Below, piece after piece: positions 1 to 6,030 of a stretch of 6,030 nt of DNA. Position 1 is the stretch's first letter. The number at the start of each line of letters is the position of its first letter. The position numbers and the translations under genes are program-made. Below the pieces are notes generated by a model. That model saw only the letters and a list, made by a program, of their open reading frames with translations. It was not told the origin of the DNA and searched no databases. Source of the DNA: Bacillota bacterium (lineage in GTDB: Bacteria > Bacillota > Clostridia > Saccharofermentanales > UBA5734); contig JAEXPB010000137.1 of assembly GCA_023438965.1 (NCBI GenBank), forward strand, positions 1-6,030, written 5' to 3'.

Positions 1-1344
1 GCCGAAGGTCACGGTTTCGCCGCGCAGGTAACGGCAAATCAGGTCGTCACCCGGCCGTCCGGCGGCCAGGTAACGCAGGTCAGCGCTACCCAGGCTGAAC
101 AGGAAGGCCGGCGACGGTTCATAGAGCACCCGGCCGTCGCGCAGCGAGCGGACCTGGCCCAGGAACAGGCCGGTCTTGACATTCTTCAGGTTGGCCGGCG
201 CGGCAAACCCGGCCGGCAGCAGGTGCAGACAGGCATGGTCATGCCGCATCCGGTCCGGTGTGCAGGCGGCAAAAACGCAGCGGCAGCCGGCCTCGGTCAG
301 GGTTTGGCCGCAGAAGGCGCGGAAGGCCGCCCAGGCCGCCGCTGACTGCCGATCGGCCGGCAGTGCCGATTGAGCGGGTTCGCCTGTTTGGCAGACGTCG
401 GCGTTATCACCGGGTTCCTTGGCCAGCAGGGCGCAGAAATGGCCGTCGCCGGCCGCCCGATGCGGCCAGATGCGGGCGGTGCCAGCCAGCCCGGGCTGCA
501 GCGGCAGGCCGTCGCTCACACCCGGTGCCTTATCGATCGGTATTATGCGGGCGTCCGGGTATTGTTCAAGGAACCAGCCGATCATCCCTTCATCTTCGGC
601 CAGCGAAAAAGTGCAAGTCGAATAGACCAGGCGTCCGCCCGGCCTCAGCATGGTCCAGGCTGATCGCAGGATGTCGCGCTGCATCGCGGCGCAAGGCTGG
701 CTGCCGTAAGCCTGCCAGCTGTCCATCGCCGCGGGGTCGCGGCGGAACATGCCCGAGCCGGAACAGGGCGCGTCCACCAGAACTTTGTCGAAAAAACCGG
801 GCAGCCGGGCTGCCAATCTTTCGGGCGTCTCCTGGGTGATCAGGCAATTCGTGCAGCCGGTCAGCTCAATGTTGTGCAGCAGGGCACGAGCGCGCTCGGC
901 TGAAATCTCGTTGGCCCAGAGCAGCCCTTCCCCGCGCAGGTCGGCGGCAATGCGGCACGATTTGCCGCCGGGGGCGGCGCAAAGATCGAGCACCCGTTCG
1001 CCCGGACGGACGGCCAGGACGCTGGCCGGCAGCATGGCGCTGGGTTCCTGGATGTAATACAGGCCGGCCGCGTAATGCGGCAGTTTGCCCGGCTGGCAGC
1101 CGGCCGGCACGTACAGCCCATCGGCGGACCAGGGCACCGGCGCCAGTCGGGATGGCTCGATGTCCAGCGCGGCGGCCAGAAGCAGCCGCAGGTCTGCCCG
1201 CGTGATCTTCAGGGTATTGGCGCGCAGGCCGCTGTCCGGCTGGCTGGCAAATGACGCCAGAAAATCCGGCCATTCGGCGCACAGGCCGAATTCGGCGAAT
1301 AGCGCGCGCATTTCACGGCTGAACGCTTCCGGCAGCGGTCTCAT
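1..1344 (-). CDS. RsmF/NOL1-NOP2-Sun family 16S rRNA (cytosine-C5)-methyltransferase, 3' end cut by window edge
   Basis: Predicted cytoplasmic SAM-dependent enzyme that methylates C5 of a cytosine in ribosomal RNA. I translated the minus strand from the ATG at 1344-1342; it stays open for 448 codons to base 1, so only the extreme C-terminus is missing. Visible landmarks are the SAM-binding loop DLCAAPGGK (residues 120-128), the acidic residue after strand 2 in ANE (144-146), motif IV DAPCSGSGMFRRDP (191-204, Cys194) and motif VI YSTCTF (241-246, Cys244). In this family the motif VI cysteine attacks the base and the motif IV cysteine helps release the product. WPHRAAGDGHF near residues 312-322 and the later GLFLGQVRS and LRGETV stretches match the RsmF-type C-terminal extension (pre-PUA/PUA-like). 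The start overlaps the peptidase stop in ATGA and has no good Shine-Dalgarno, which suggests coupled translation. The family is secure. The exact rRNA position modified is not known, so no gene symbol is given. Confidence 0.93.
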   Translation of the reverse strand, partial: MRPLPEAFSREMRALFAEFGLCAEWPDFLASFASQPDSGLRANTLKITRADLRLLLAAALDIEPSRLAPVPWSADGLYVPAGCQPGKLPHYAAGLYYIQEPSAMLPASVLAVRPGERVLDLCAAPGGKSCRIAADLRGEGLLWANEISAERARALLHNIELTGCTNCLITQETPERLAARLPGFFDKVLVDAPCSGSGMFRRDPAAMDSWQAYGSQPCAAMQRDILRSAWTMLRPGGRLVYSTCTFSLAEDEGMIGWFLEQYPDARIIPIDKAPGVSDGLPLQPGLAGTARIWPHRAAGDGHFCALLAKEPGDNADVCQTGEPAQSALPADRQSAAAWAAFRAFCGQTLTEAGCRCVFAACTPDRMRHDHACLHLLPAGFAAPANLKNVKTGLFLGQVRSLRDGRVLYEPSPAFLFSLGSADLRYLAAGRPGDDLICRYLRGETVTFG

Positions 1345-3047
1345 AAACCGAGGAAATCGCAGGCGGCGTAAGCCACGCGTTTGATCGTGCCAGTATCGAA
1401 CGGCGAGGCCAGATCAGCCTGCCGCAGCAAGTTCAGGCAAGTGTCGCGGCCGCCCAGGCTGCAGAGCCGGTCATACTGACGCCAGGCTTTATCCGGTGTC
1501 CGGCGGCTGGTCTGCCAGATATCGAGCGCCGACAGTTGGGCGATGACATAGTCGATATAATAGAACGGTGAAGTGAAGATATGTTCCTTCTTTTGCCAGG
1601 CGCCACCTTTGGCGTAGAAAGGATCACCGGCATATTCCAGATCGGGCTTGTAGATTTTTTCCAGGTCGTGCCAGACCTGGTGCCGCTGCTCCGGTGTCAG
1701 CCTGGGCTGGTCATAGATGATATGCTGGAATTCGTCGACCAGGCAGCCATACGGGAGGAACAGCAAGGCTTCAGTCATGTGCAGCAGGGTATAGTTCTCG
1801 GCCTCCGGGCCGAAAAAGGGCTCCATATGAGGATAGCTCAGGTATTCCAGCGCGGTGGAATGGATTTCGCAGGTCTCCATCGACGGCTCGCGATACTCGA
1901 GCAGGACCATGTCCGGCAGGCTGCGCAGGCTGGCGTAGGCGTGGCCCGCTTCGTGCAGCAGGACGGACACATCACGGGCGGTGCCGCCGGCATTCATCAT
2001 AATGAACGGCAAGCCGGTATTGACGATCGTCGAGCAATAGCCCCCCGGCGATTTGTTCGGCCGGGTCGGCAAGTCGAGATAACCGCTGTCGATCAGGGTC
2101 TGGAAAAAGGACGGTGATTTACGGGTCAGACGGGCCAGGGTTTGCTCCGCCAGTGCCGGCAGTTCGGCGACCGCCGGCAGCAGGCGCGGATTGCCGCCCG
2201 GGAAAAGGCAGGGCAGGTCAAAATACAGCAGCTGCTCGACACCGAGCCGGCGGCGCTGCAGCCGACGGATCTCCCGGGTCAGCGGCACAATGTAGCGGAT
2301 GACCGCCTTGCGCAGCGCTTCCACCTGGCTGCGCTGGTAATCGAAGCGTTCCATCCGCTTGTAGCCCAGCTCGGTGAACGAAGGCAGTCCCAATTTTGTG
2401 CTCATTCGGTCGCGGGCCGCCACCAGCTGGTCGAAAAGCTGGTCCAGGCTGAGAGCCTGCTCCTGCAGCCAGGCGGCCTGCGCTTGATGCGCGGCCTGGC
2501 GGGTCGGCCGGTCCGGCGCCTGCAGCAGCGGATCCAACTGGGCAATCGTGAAAGAACGGCCGTTCAATTCAATTGCGGCAGCGGACATTTTCTGCATATA
2601 CAGCGAAGCCAGGCGGTTCTCCTCCGCCAGGTCATCGACAATTGACGGTTGAACAGTCTCCCTCAGGTTCTGGGCCTTGCGGAAAATCAGGCTCCCGAAT
2701 TGCGCTTCCAGATCGGGACGAAAGCGGGATGCCAGCAGGACGGTGTAGAAGGATTCGGTTTCCTGGGCCACGCGGGCGTCGGCTTCGTTATAATAGGCCT
2801 GTTCCGCAAGGTAAAAGGGGTCGTCCGTGTGTTGGTCATGCCGGATACGGGCTACCGCGGCCTGGGTCTGGTACAGCCGCAGGATGGCCTGCAGATCGGT
2901 GACCGCCTGGGCCGCCGTATTCGGGACGATTGCCAGCCGGAGATGCATCCTGGCTTTGCGGATCTCCTCGGTCAGGAGCTCCAGTGCCGCCCGCTTGTAA
3001 GGCCATTCGGCGAATGTCCTGGTCTCGGCGCCCGGCATGCCGGTCAC
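1341..3047 (-). CDS. M3 family oligoendopeptidase (zinc metallopeptidase, PepF-like)
   Basis: Predicted cytoplasmic zinc metallopeptidase of 568 residues that cleaves short peptides. The zinc site is HEAGH (His365, Glu366, His369), followed by CEIHS with Glu394 as the likely third ligand, 29 residues after the first histidine, a spacing that fits M3B peptidases. Downstream, HIFTSPFYYIDYVIAQ is the conserved C-terminal helix segment that contacts substrate in this family. The N-terminal FAEWPYKR and the total length match the short M3 oligoendopeptidases (TIGR02289-type, about 560 residues) rather than classical PepF. The GTG start at 3047-3045 overlaps the argS stop in GTGA; an ATG at 3038-3036 (residue 4) is an alternative. 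Ribosome binding sites before both are weak, so coupling to argS is likely. The histidine often seen three residues after HEAGH is alanine here (HEAGHAYA). The peptide substrates cannot be told from sequence. Confidence 0.94.
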   Translation of the reverse strand: MTGMPGAETRTFAEWPYKRAALELLTEEIRKARMHLRLAIVPNTAAQAVTDLQAILRLYQTQAAVARIRHDQHTDDPFYLAEQAYYNEADARVAQETESFYTVLLASRFRPDLEAQFGSLIFRKAQNLRETVQPSIVDDLAEENRLASLYMQKMSAAAIELNGRSFTIAQLDPLLQAPDRPTRQAAHQAQAAWLQEQALSLDQLFDQLVAARDRMSTKLGLPSFTELGYKRMERFDYQRSQVEALRKAVIRYIVPLTREIRRLQRRRLGVEQLLYFDLPCLFPGGNPRLLPAVAELPALAEQTLARLTRKSPSFFQTLIDSGYLDLPTRPNKSPGGYCSTIVNTGLPFIMMNAGGTARDVSVLLHEAGHAYASLRSLPDMVLLEYREPSMETCEIHSTALEYLSYPHMEPFFGPEAENYTLLHMTEALLFLPYGCLVDEFQHIIYDQPRLTPEQRHQVWHDLEKIYKPDLEYAGDPFYAKGGAWQKKEHIFTSPFYYIDYVIAQLSALDIWQTSRRTPDKAWRQYDRLCSLGGRDTCLNLLRQADLASPFDTGTIKRVAYAACDFLGL

Positions 3048-4774
3048 ATCCGCTCGACCGCCGCGATGCCGACCAGCTCCAGTCCGGTCCTGATCGCCAG
3101 GCAGACCGCCTGCAGCAAAGCCAGACGGGCCCGCTTGACCTGCGGATCGGCGGTGCCCAGAATGGATTCGGTGTTGTAGTATTTATTGAAAGTCCGGGCC
3201 AGCATGGTAACCTGCCGGACCAGGATATACGGCTCATTGACCTGGGCCGCTTTCTGCACGGCGGCGCCGAAGCCATCCAGCAGCTTGGCCAGGGCAAATT
3301 CCTCATCGTTGCCCAGCACCCCGAAATCGGCTTTGTCCAGATCGGCCAGGCTGCCTTCCGCCTCGGCCTTGCGCAGGATGCTGCGCGTCCGGGCATAGGT
3401 ATATTGGACATAAGGCGCCGAATCGCCGTCAAAATCGAGCATTTCTTCCCAGGAGAAAACGATGTCCCGTTCCCGGCCATTCTTGCAGAAGGTGTACACC
3501 ACGGCGCCGAGGCCGATCTTCTCGGCAATTTCCCGCATCTCGGCTTCCGGCATGTCCGTGTTGCGGAGCTGGGCGTTCTGCCGGATGATTTCCAGGGTTT
3601 TATCCACGCTTTCGCTGAGCAGGTCGGCCAGCATGATCACATCGCCGCTGCGGGTCGACATCTTGCGGTCGGGGAATTTGACCAGGCCGAAACCGACATG
3701 AACGCAGTCGGCGGCTTCCGGAATGCCGGCCTTCTCCAGGACGGCGAACACCTGCCGGAAATGCAGGGCCTGCGGCGTGCCGACCACATAGATGTTCTTG
3801 TCGAAATGCCAGGTGGCCGCCCGGTACAGGACCGCGGCGATATCCCGCGACGCATAGATGGTCGTGCCGTCGGACTTGAGGATGATGCAGGGCGGCAGAC
3901 CATATTCGTCCAGCATGACGACCTGGGCGCCGTTGCTTTCCACCAGCAGCCCTTTGGCCTTCAAAAGGTCAACGACGGCCGGGATTTTATCCGAATAGAA
4001 GCTTTCGCCGTTGTAGTTGTCAAATTCAATGCCCAGCCGTGCGTAGACGGCCGCGAACTCCTTCAGGCTCAGGTCGCGGAACCGCTGCCAGAGCGCCATC
4101 TCCGCAGCTTCGCCGGCTTCCAGGCGGCGGAAGGCTTCGCGGGCTTCGATTTCCAGCGCCGGATCAGCCTTGGCGGCATCATGGAAGCGGACATAGATGC
4201 GCAGCAGTTCTTCGATCGGTTTGCCCTGCAGGGCCGCCTCATCGCCCCACAGGCGATAGGCGACGATCAGCTTGCCAAACTGGGTGCCGTAGTCGCCCAG
4301 GTGGTTCATCCGGATGACCCGGTAACCCAGCCGGTCGTACAGATGGTAGAGGGCGTTGCCGATGACCGTCGAGAAGGCGTGGCCGATATGGAAGGGTTTG
4401 GCAATGTTGGGCGACGAAAATTCCACGATGACCGTCTTCCCCGCCCCTTCAGCCGAAGCGCCCAGCCGGTCGCCGGCAGCCAGGGTCTCCCGGATCGTAT
4501 CACCGATATAGGCTGCCCGGCTGATGAAGAAATTCAGATAGCCGCCGACGGCCCGGACGGATTCGGTGATCTTCAAGCCGGCAGCGGCTTTATCGGCCAG
4601 ATTGGCCGCGATGACCGGCGGTGCCTGACGCAGGCTGCGGGCCAGCTGGAAGCAGGGAAACGCGAAATCCCCCAGCGACGGCTGCGGCGGTATCTCCAGC
4701 CAACCGTCAATCTGCCCGGCCGAAACGCCGGTTTCCGCCGCCAGCCATTGTACGATCTTTGCCCGATAATCCAT
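3044..4774 (-). CDS. argS: Arginyl-tRNA synthetase (ArgRS)
   Basis: Class I aminoacyl-tRNA synthetase that attaches arginine to tRNA-Arg using ATP, in the cytoplasm; 576 residues. The order of domains is an N-terminal tRNA-contacting domain (about 1-100), the Rossmann catalytic core with EFSSPNIAKPFHIGH (HIGH at 129-132) and NHLGDYGTQFGK, then DRKMSTRSG (KMSTR at 371-375, the KMSKS equivalent), and a C-terminal DALR anticodon-binding domain beginning near SAPYVQYTYARTRS (about 452 onward) and ending VGIAAVERM. The start was set at the ATG at 4774-4772, because GGGAGGT lies 7 bases upstream and MDYRAKI fits the usual N-terminus. An upstream ATG at 4810 would add 12 residues overlapping the promoter and has no comparable ribosome binding site. 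It is the first gene of a three-gene operon and overlaps the peptidase start by 4 bases. The leader is only about 30 bases, which leaves no room for a T-box. Confidence 0.97.
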   Translation of the reverse strand: MDYRAKIVQWLAAETGVSAGQIDGWLEIPPQPSLGDFAFPCFQLARSLRQAPPVIAANLADKAAAGLKITESVRAVGGYLNFFISRAAYIGDTIRETLAAGDRLGASAEGAGKTVIVEFSSPNIAKPFHIGHAFSTVIGNALYHLYDRLGYRVIRMNHLGDYGTQFGKLIVAYRLWGDEAALQGKPIEELLRIYVRFHDAAKADPALEIEAREAFRRLEAGEAAEMALWQRFRDLSLKEFAAVYARLGIEFDNYNGESFYSDKIPAVVDLLKAKGLLVESNGAQVVMLDEYGLPPCIILKSDGTTIYASRDIAAVLYRAATWHFDKNIYVVGTPQALHFRQVFAVLEKAGIPEAADCVHVGFGLVKFPDRKMSTRSGDVIMLADLLSESVDKTLEIIRQNAQLRNTDMPEAEMREIAEKIGLGAVVYTFCKNGRERDIVFSWEEMLDFDGDSAPYVQYTYARTRSILRKAEAEGSLADLDKADFGVLGNDEEFALAKLLDGFGAAVQKAAQVNEPYILVRQVTMLARTFNKYYNTESILGTADPQVKRARLALLQAVCLAIRTGLELVGIAAVERM

Positions 4775-4780
4775 GTGCCA

Positions 4781-4787
4781 ACCTCCC
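4781..4787 (-). promoter_or_regulatory. Ribosome binding site of argS
   Basis: The minus strand reads GGGAGGT here, with 7 bases between GGAGG and the ATG at 4774. It decides the argS start in favour of the shorter form over the upstream in-frame ATG at 4810. Confidence 0.85.
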
Positions 4788-4803
4788 GTGTCCGATGCCG
4801 AAC

Positions 4804-4832
4804 TGTACATTTATCATATCATGGTGTATAAA
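4804..4832 (+). promoter_or_regulatory. Predicted promoter of the zinc-ribbon gene
   Basis: TGTACA (4804-4809, 4 of 6 matches to TTGACA) and TATAAA (4827-4832, 5 of 6 matches to TATAAT) are separated by exactly 17 bases, the optimal sigma-70/sigma-A spacing. Transcription would start near 4839, about 33 bases before the ATG at 4873. The element lies across the divergent argS promoter. Inferred from sequence only. Confidence 0.5.
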
Positions 4833-4842
4833 GGATAGTTGA
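4813..4842 (-). promoter_or_regulatory. Predicted argS operon promoter (extended -10)
   Basis: The minus strand carries TGATATGAT (4821 down to 4813), an extended -10 element: TG, one base, then TATGAT, 5 of 6 matches to TATAAT. The -35 region is poor; the best candidate is TCAACT at 4842-4837 with an 18-base spacer. A weak -35 is common where an extended -10 is present. Transcription would start near 4806, giving a leader of roughly 30 bases before argS. This is inferred from sequence only. Confidence 0.5.
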
Positions 4843-4859
4843 AACACCCGTTTTTGTCT

Positions 4860-4865
4860 AGGAGG
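4860..4865 (+). promoter_or_regulatory. Ribosome binding site of the zinc-ribbon gene
   Basis: A perfect AGGAGG lies 7 bases before the ATG at 4873. This strong site is one of the main reasons to accept the small downstream frame as a real gene. Confidence 0.85.
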
Positions 4866-4872
4866 AACCGGC

Positions 4873-5193
4873 ATGAAATGCACAAAATGTGGTACGGAAA
4901 ATCCCAAAGGTAAAAGTGTCTGCAAGAAATGCGGCGCTTTCCTCTACTCGGCGAATCCCAACAACCGGGTCCCCCTGACACGCGAGCAAAAGAAGGAACG
5001 CCGCAAGGCGCTCGTGAAAGGCAGTGCCCTGGGCTGTTTCTGGTCCGCGCTCGTGATCATCGGCATGTTTGTCGTTCTGGGCATCCTGAGCTATTTGCTG
5101 GTCCGGTTTGTCATCCCGGAAGATTTCTTCTCCGATACCACGGTCACATCCATCACCGAATCAATATCCGAATCGGCCAGAACAACCGGCTGA
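4873..5193 (+). CDS. Small zinc-ribbon, single-pass membrane protein of unknown function
   Basis: A 106-residue protein. The N-terminus MKCTKCG...CKKCG carries four cysteines (Cys3, Cys6, Cys17, Cys20) in a CxxC-x10-CxxC zinc-ribbon pattern. A polar linker rich in Lys and Arg (about 32-49, including QKKERRK) is followed by one hydrophobic membrane segment (about 53-81), then a short acidic and Ser/Thr-rich tail (82-106). The positive charge before the membrane segment predicts that the zinc ribbon is in the cytoplasm and the tail outside. There is no signal peptide or enzymatic motif. Small proteins of this layout are frequent in Clostridia and mostly uncharacterised, so I assign no function. 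The gene has its own predicted promoter and a strong AGGAGG, is divergent from argS, and its last 103 bases overlap the converging ppk1 frame. No terminator is visible after the TGA at 5191-5193. Confidence 0.82.
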   Translation: MKCTKCGTENPKGKSVCKKCGAFLYSANPNNRVPLTREQKKERRKALVKGSALGCFWSALVIIGMFVVLGILSYLLVRFVIPEDFFSDTTVTSITESISESARTTG

Positions 5194-6030
5194 TCGGCTG
5201 TCAATACCGGATTGAACCGGAATTCCTGTGTCGCAGCCCGGTCTTGACCGGCGGCGGCCATCGCCTGGCGGCAGAGGACCAGCTGGCTGTCGACATGCGG
5301 CTTGCCGCGCCGGTCAATTCGCCCGTAAAGACCGTCCGGCTGCATCTGGCGGGCTTTGTCGGTATCATTCAGCTGGATGTCCAGCACATCCATGATCCGC
5401 TGCCGGATCGTCGGCGAATCAATCGGGAACATCAGCTCGATCCGCCGGTCCAGGTTCCGGGGCATCCAGTCGGCGCTGGACAGGAACAGGTCCTCCTGGC
5501 CATCATTATAAAAATAAAAGATCCGGCTGTGCTCAAGGAACCGTCCGACAATGCTGCGGACCGTGATATGGTCCGACAGGCCCGGCACGCCCGGCCGCAG
5601 GCAGCAGAGGCCGCGAACGATCAGGTCGATTCGCACGCCGCTGCGCGATGCTTCATAGAGCCGGTCGATCAGGGCCGGATCGACCAGGGCGTTGACCTTG
5701 ATGATGATCCTGGTTTTGCGGCCTTCGCGGGCCAGCCGGATTTCCTGCTCGATCCGGCGGTCCACTTCCCGCCGCAGCCAGAAAGGCGCCAGAATAAGCT
5801 TGCGCCAGGAATCCGGCGCCGAGTAGCCGGAGATCATGTTGAAAATGGCCGAGGCGTCCGCGCCGATGCTTTCCGAACAGGTCATCAGCCCCATGTCGGT
5901 ATAGAAGTTAGCTGTTATGTCATTATAATTACCCGTGCTGAGATGGACATAACGACGAATGCCATCTTCGTCCCGTCGGACGACCAGCGTGATCTTGCTG
6001 TGGGTTTTGAGGCCTACAACGCCGTAAATG
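5091..6030 (-). CDS. ppk1: Polyphosphate kinase 1, C-terminal part (5' end beyond window)
   Basis: PPK1 reversibly transfers the terminal phosphate of ATP onto long polyphosphate chains through a phosphohistidine. The frame is open through the right edge, leaving 312 visible residues; the ATG at 5894 is internal. GLKTHSK carries the histidine (codon 6002-6000) equivalent to the autophosphorylated His435 of E. coli PPK, and 19 residues later HLSTGNYND holds the second conserved histidine (His454 equivalent). Next come YTDMGLMT, RGLCCLRPGVPGLSD, and SSADWMPRNLDRR (visible residues 184-196), all hallmarks of the two C-terminal phospholipase-D-like domains. KARQMQPDGLYGR and the VDSQ stretch normally lie close to the end. 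Here about 302 residues follow the catalytic histidine, against about 250 in E. coli, so the tail is roughly 50 residues longer. The last part runs antisense through the end of the zinc-ribbon gene. The product is certain; whether the extended tail is genuine is not. Confidence 0.96.
   Translation of the reverse strand, partial: IYGVVGLKTHSKITLVVRRDEDGIRRYVHLSTGNYNDITANFYTDMGLMTCSESIGADASAIFNMISGYSAPDSWRKLILAPFWLRREVDRRIEQEIRLAREGRKTRIIIKVNALVDPALIDRLYEASRSGVRIDLIVRGLCCLRPGVPGLSDHITVRSIVGRFLEHSRIFYFYNDGQEDLFLSSADWMPRNLDRRIELMFPIDSPTIRQRIMDVLDIQLNDTDKARQMQPDGLYGRIDRRGKPHVDSQLVLCRQAMAAAGQDRAATQEFRFNPVLTADQPVVLADSDIDSVMDVTVVSEKKSSGMTNRTSK

Noticed and set aside
1581..3179. Plus-strand open frames of 167-178 codons opposite the M3 peptidase
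   Set aside because: The minus strand encodes a clear M3 peptidase with HEAGH and its conserved context. The opposite frames have no motifs and mirror the codon pattern of the real gene.
2930..4831. A 633-codon open frame on the plus strand, opposite argS and the start of the peptidase gene
   Set aside because: It is a shadow of strongly conserved argS. Long antisense frames arise in GC-rich genes from codon bias. It has no recognisable domain, no ribosome binding site that I could see, and it runs through the intergenic promoter region.
4775..4860. Possible T-box riboswitch in front of argS
   Set aside because: The predicted leader is only about 30 bases, and the whole intergenic region is 98 bases shared with a divergent gene. 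There is no room for a specifier stem, the T-box sequence and a terminator/antiterminator.
5239..5252. Inverted repeat CCGGTC-TT-GACCGG after the zinc-ribbon gene, considered as a terminator
   Set aside because: The two-base loop is too tight, there is no T-tract on either side, and it lies inside ppk1 coding sequence.
5505..5520. AT-rich stretch resembling a promoter -10 region inside ppk1
   Set aside because: It encodes the conserved IFYFYND segment of PPK1, which accounts for the base composition, and no gene start lies suitably downstream.
5091..5894. Treating ppk1 as a complete 267-residue gene starting at the ATG at 5894
   Set aside because: The frame stays open upstream to the window edge and encodes GLKTHSK and HLSTGNYND, core PPK1 motifs, so the ATG is internal.

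Overview
The window holds five protein-coding genes, two of them cut by the window edges. It looks like ordinary housekeeping DNA from a GC-rich bacterium, probably a member of the Bacillota (Clostridia-like). That placement is an inference. It rests on strong GGAGG ribosome binding sites, a short ArgS with a KMSTRSG signature, a single-chain RsmF-type rRNA methyltransferase with a C-terminal extension, an M3-family oligoendopeptidase of the short (about 560 residue) type, and a small zinc-ribbon membrane protein of a kind common in Clostridia.

Left and centre (1-4774, minus strand): a tightly packed run reads argS, then an M3 metallopeptidase, then an RsmF-like rRNA m5C methyltransferase that leaves the window at base 1. 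Each junction is a 4-base stop/start overlap (GTGA, then ATGA), so the three genes are almost certainly one transcript with translational coupling. ArgS charges tRNA-Arg, the methyltransferase modifies ribosomal RNA and the peptidase degrades oligopeptides. The operon therefore joins translation to peptide turnover.

Middle (4775-4872): a 98-base intergenic region carries two divergent promoters that appear to overlap physically, plus a good ribosome binding site for the gene on each side.

Right (4873-6030): a small plus-strand gene encodes an N-terminal four-cysteine zinc ribbon followed by one membrane segment. Converging on it from the right edge is the 3' part of polyphosphate kinase ppk1 (minus strand), whose 5' part lies outside the window. 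The two convergent genes overlap tail to tail by 103 bases. The PPK1 C-terminus is about 50 residues longer than expected, which is the most unusual thing in the window.

I saw no RNA genes, mobile elements, CRISPR arrays, riboswitches or convincing intrinsic terminators, and no clear candidate for a new biological system.
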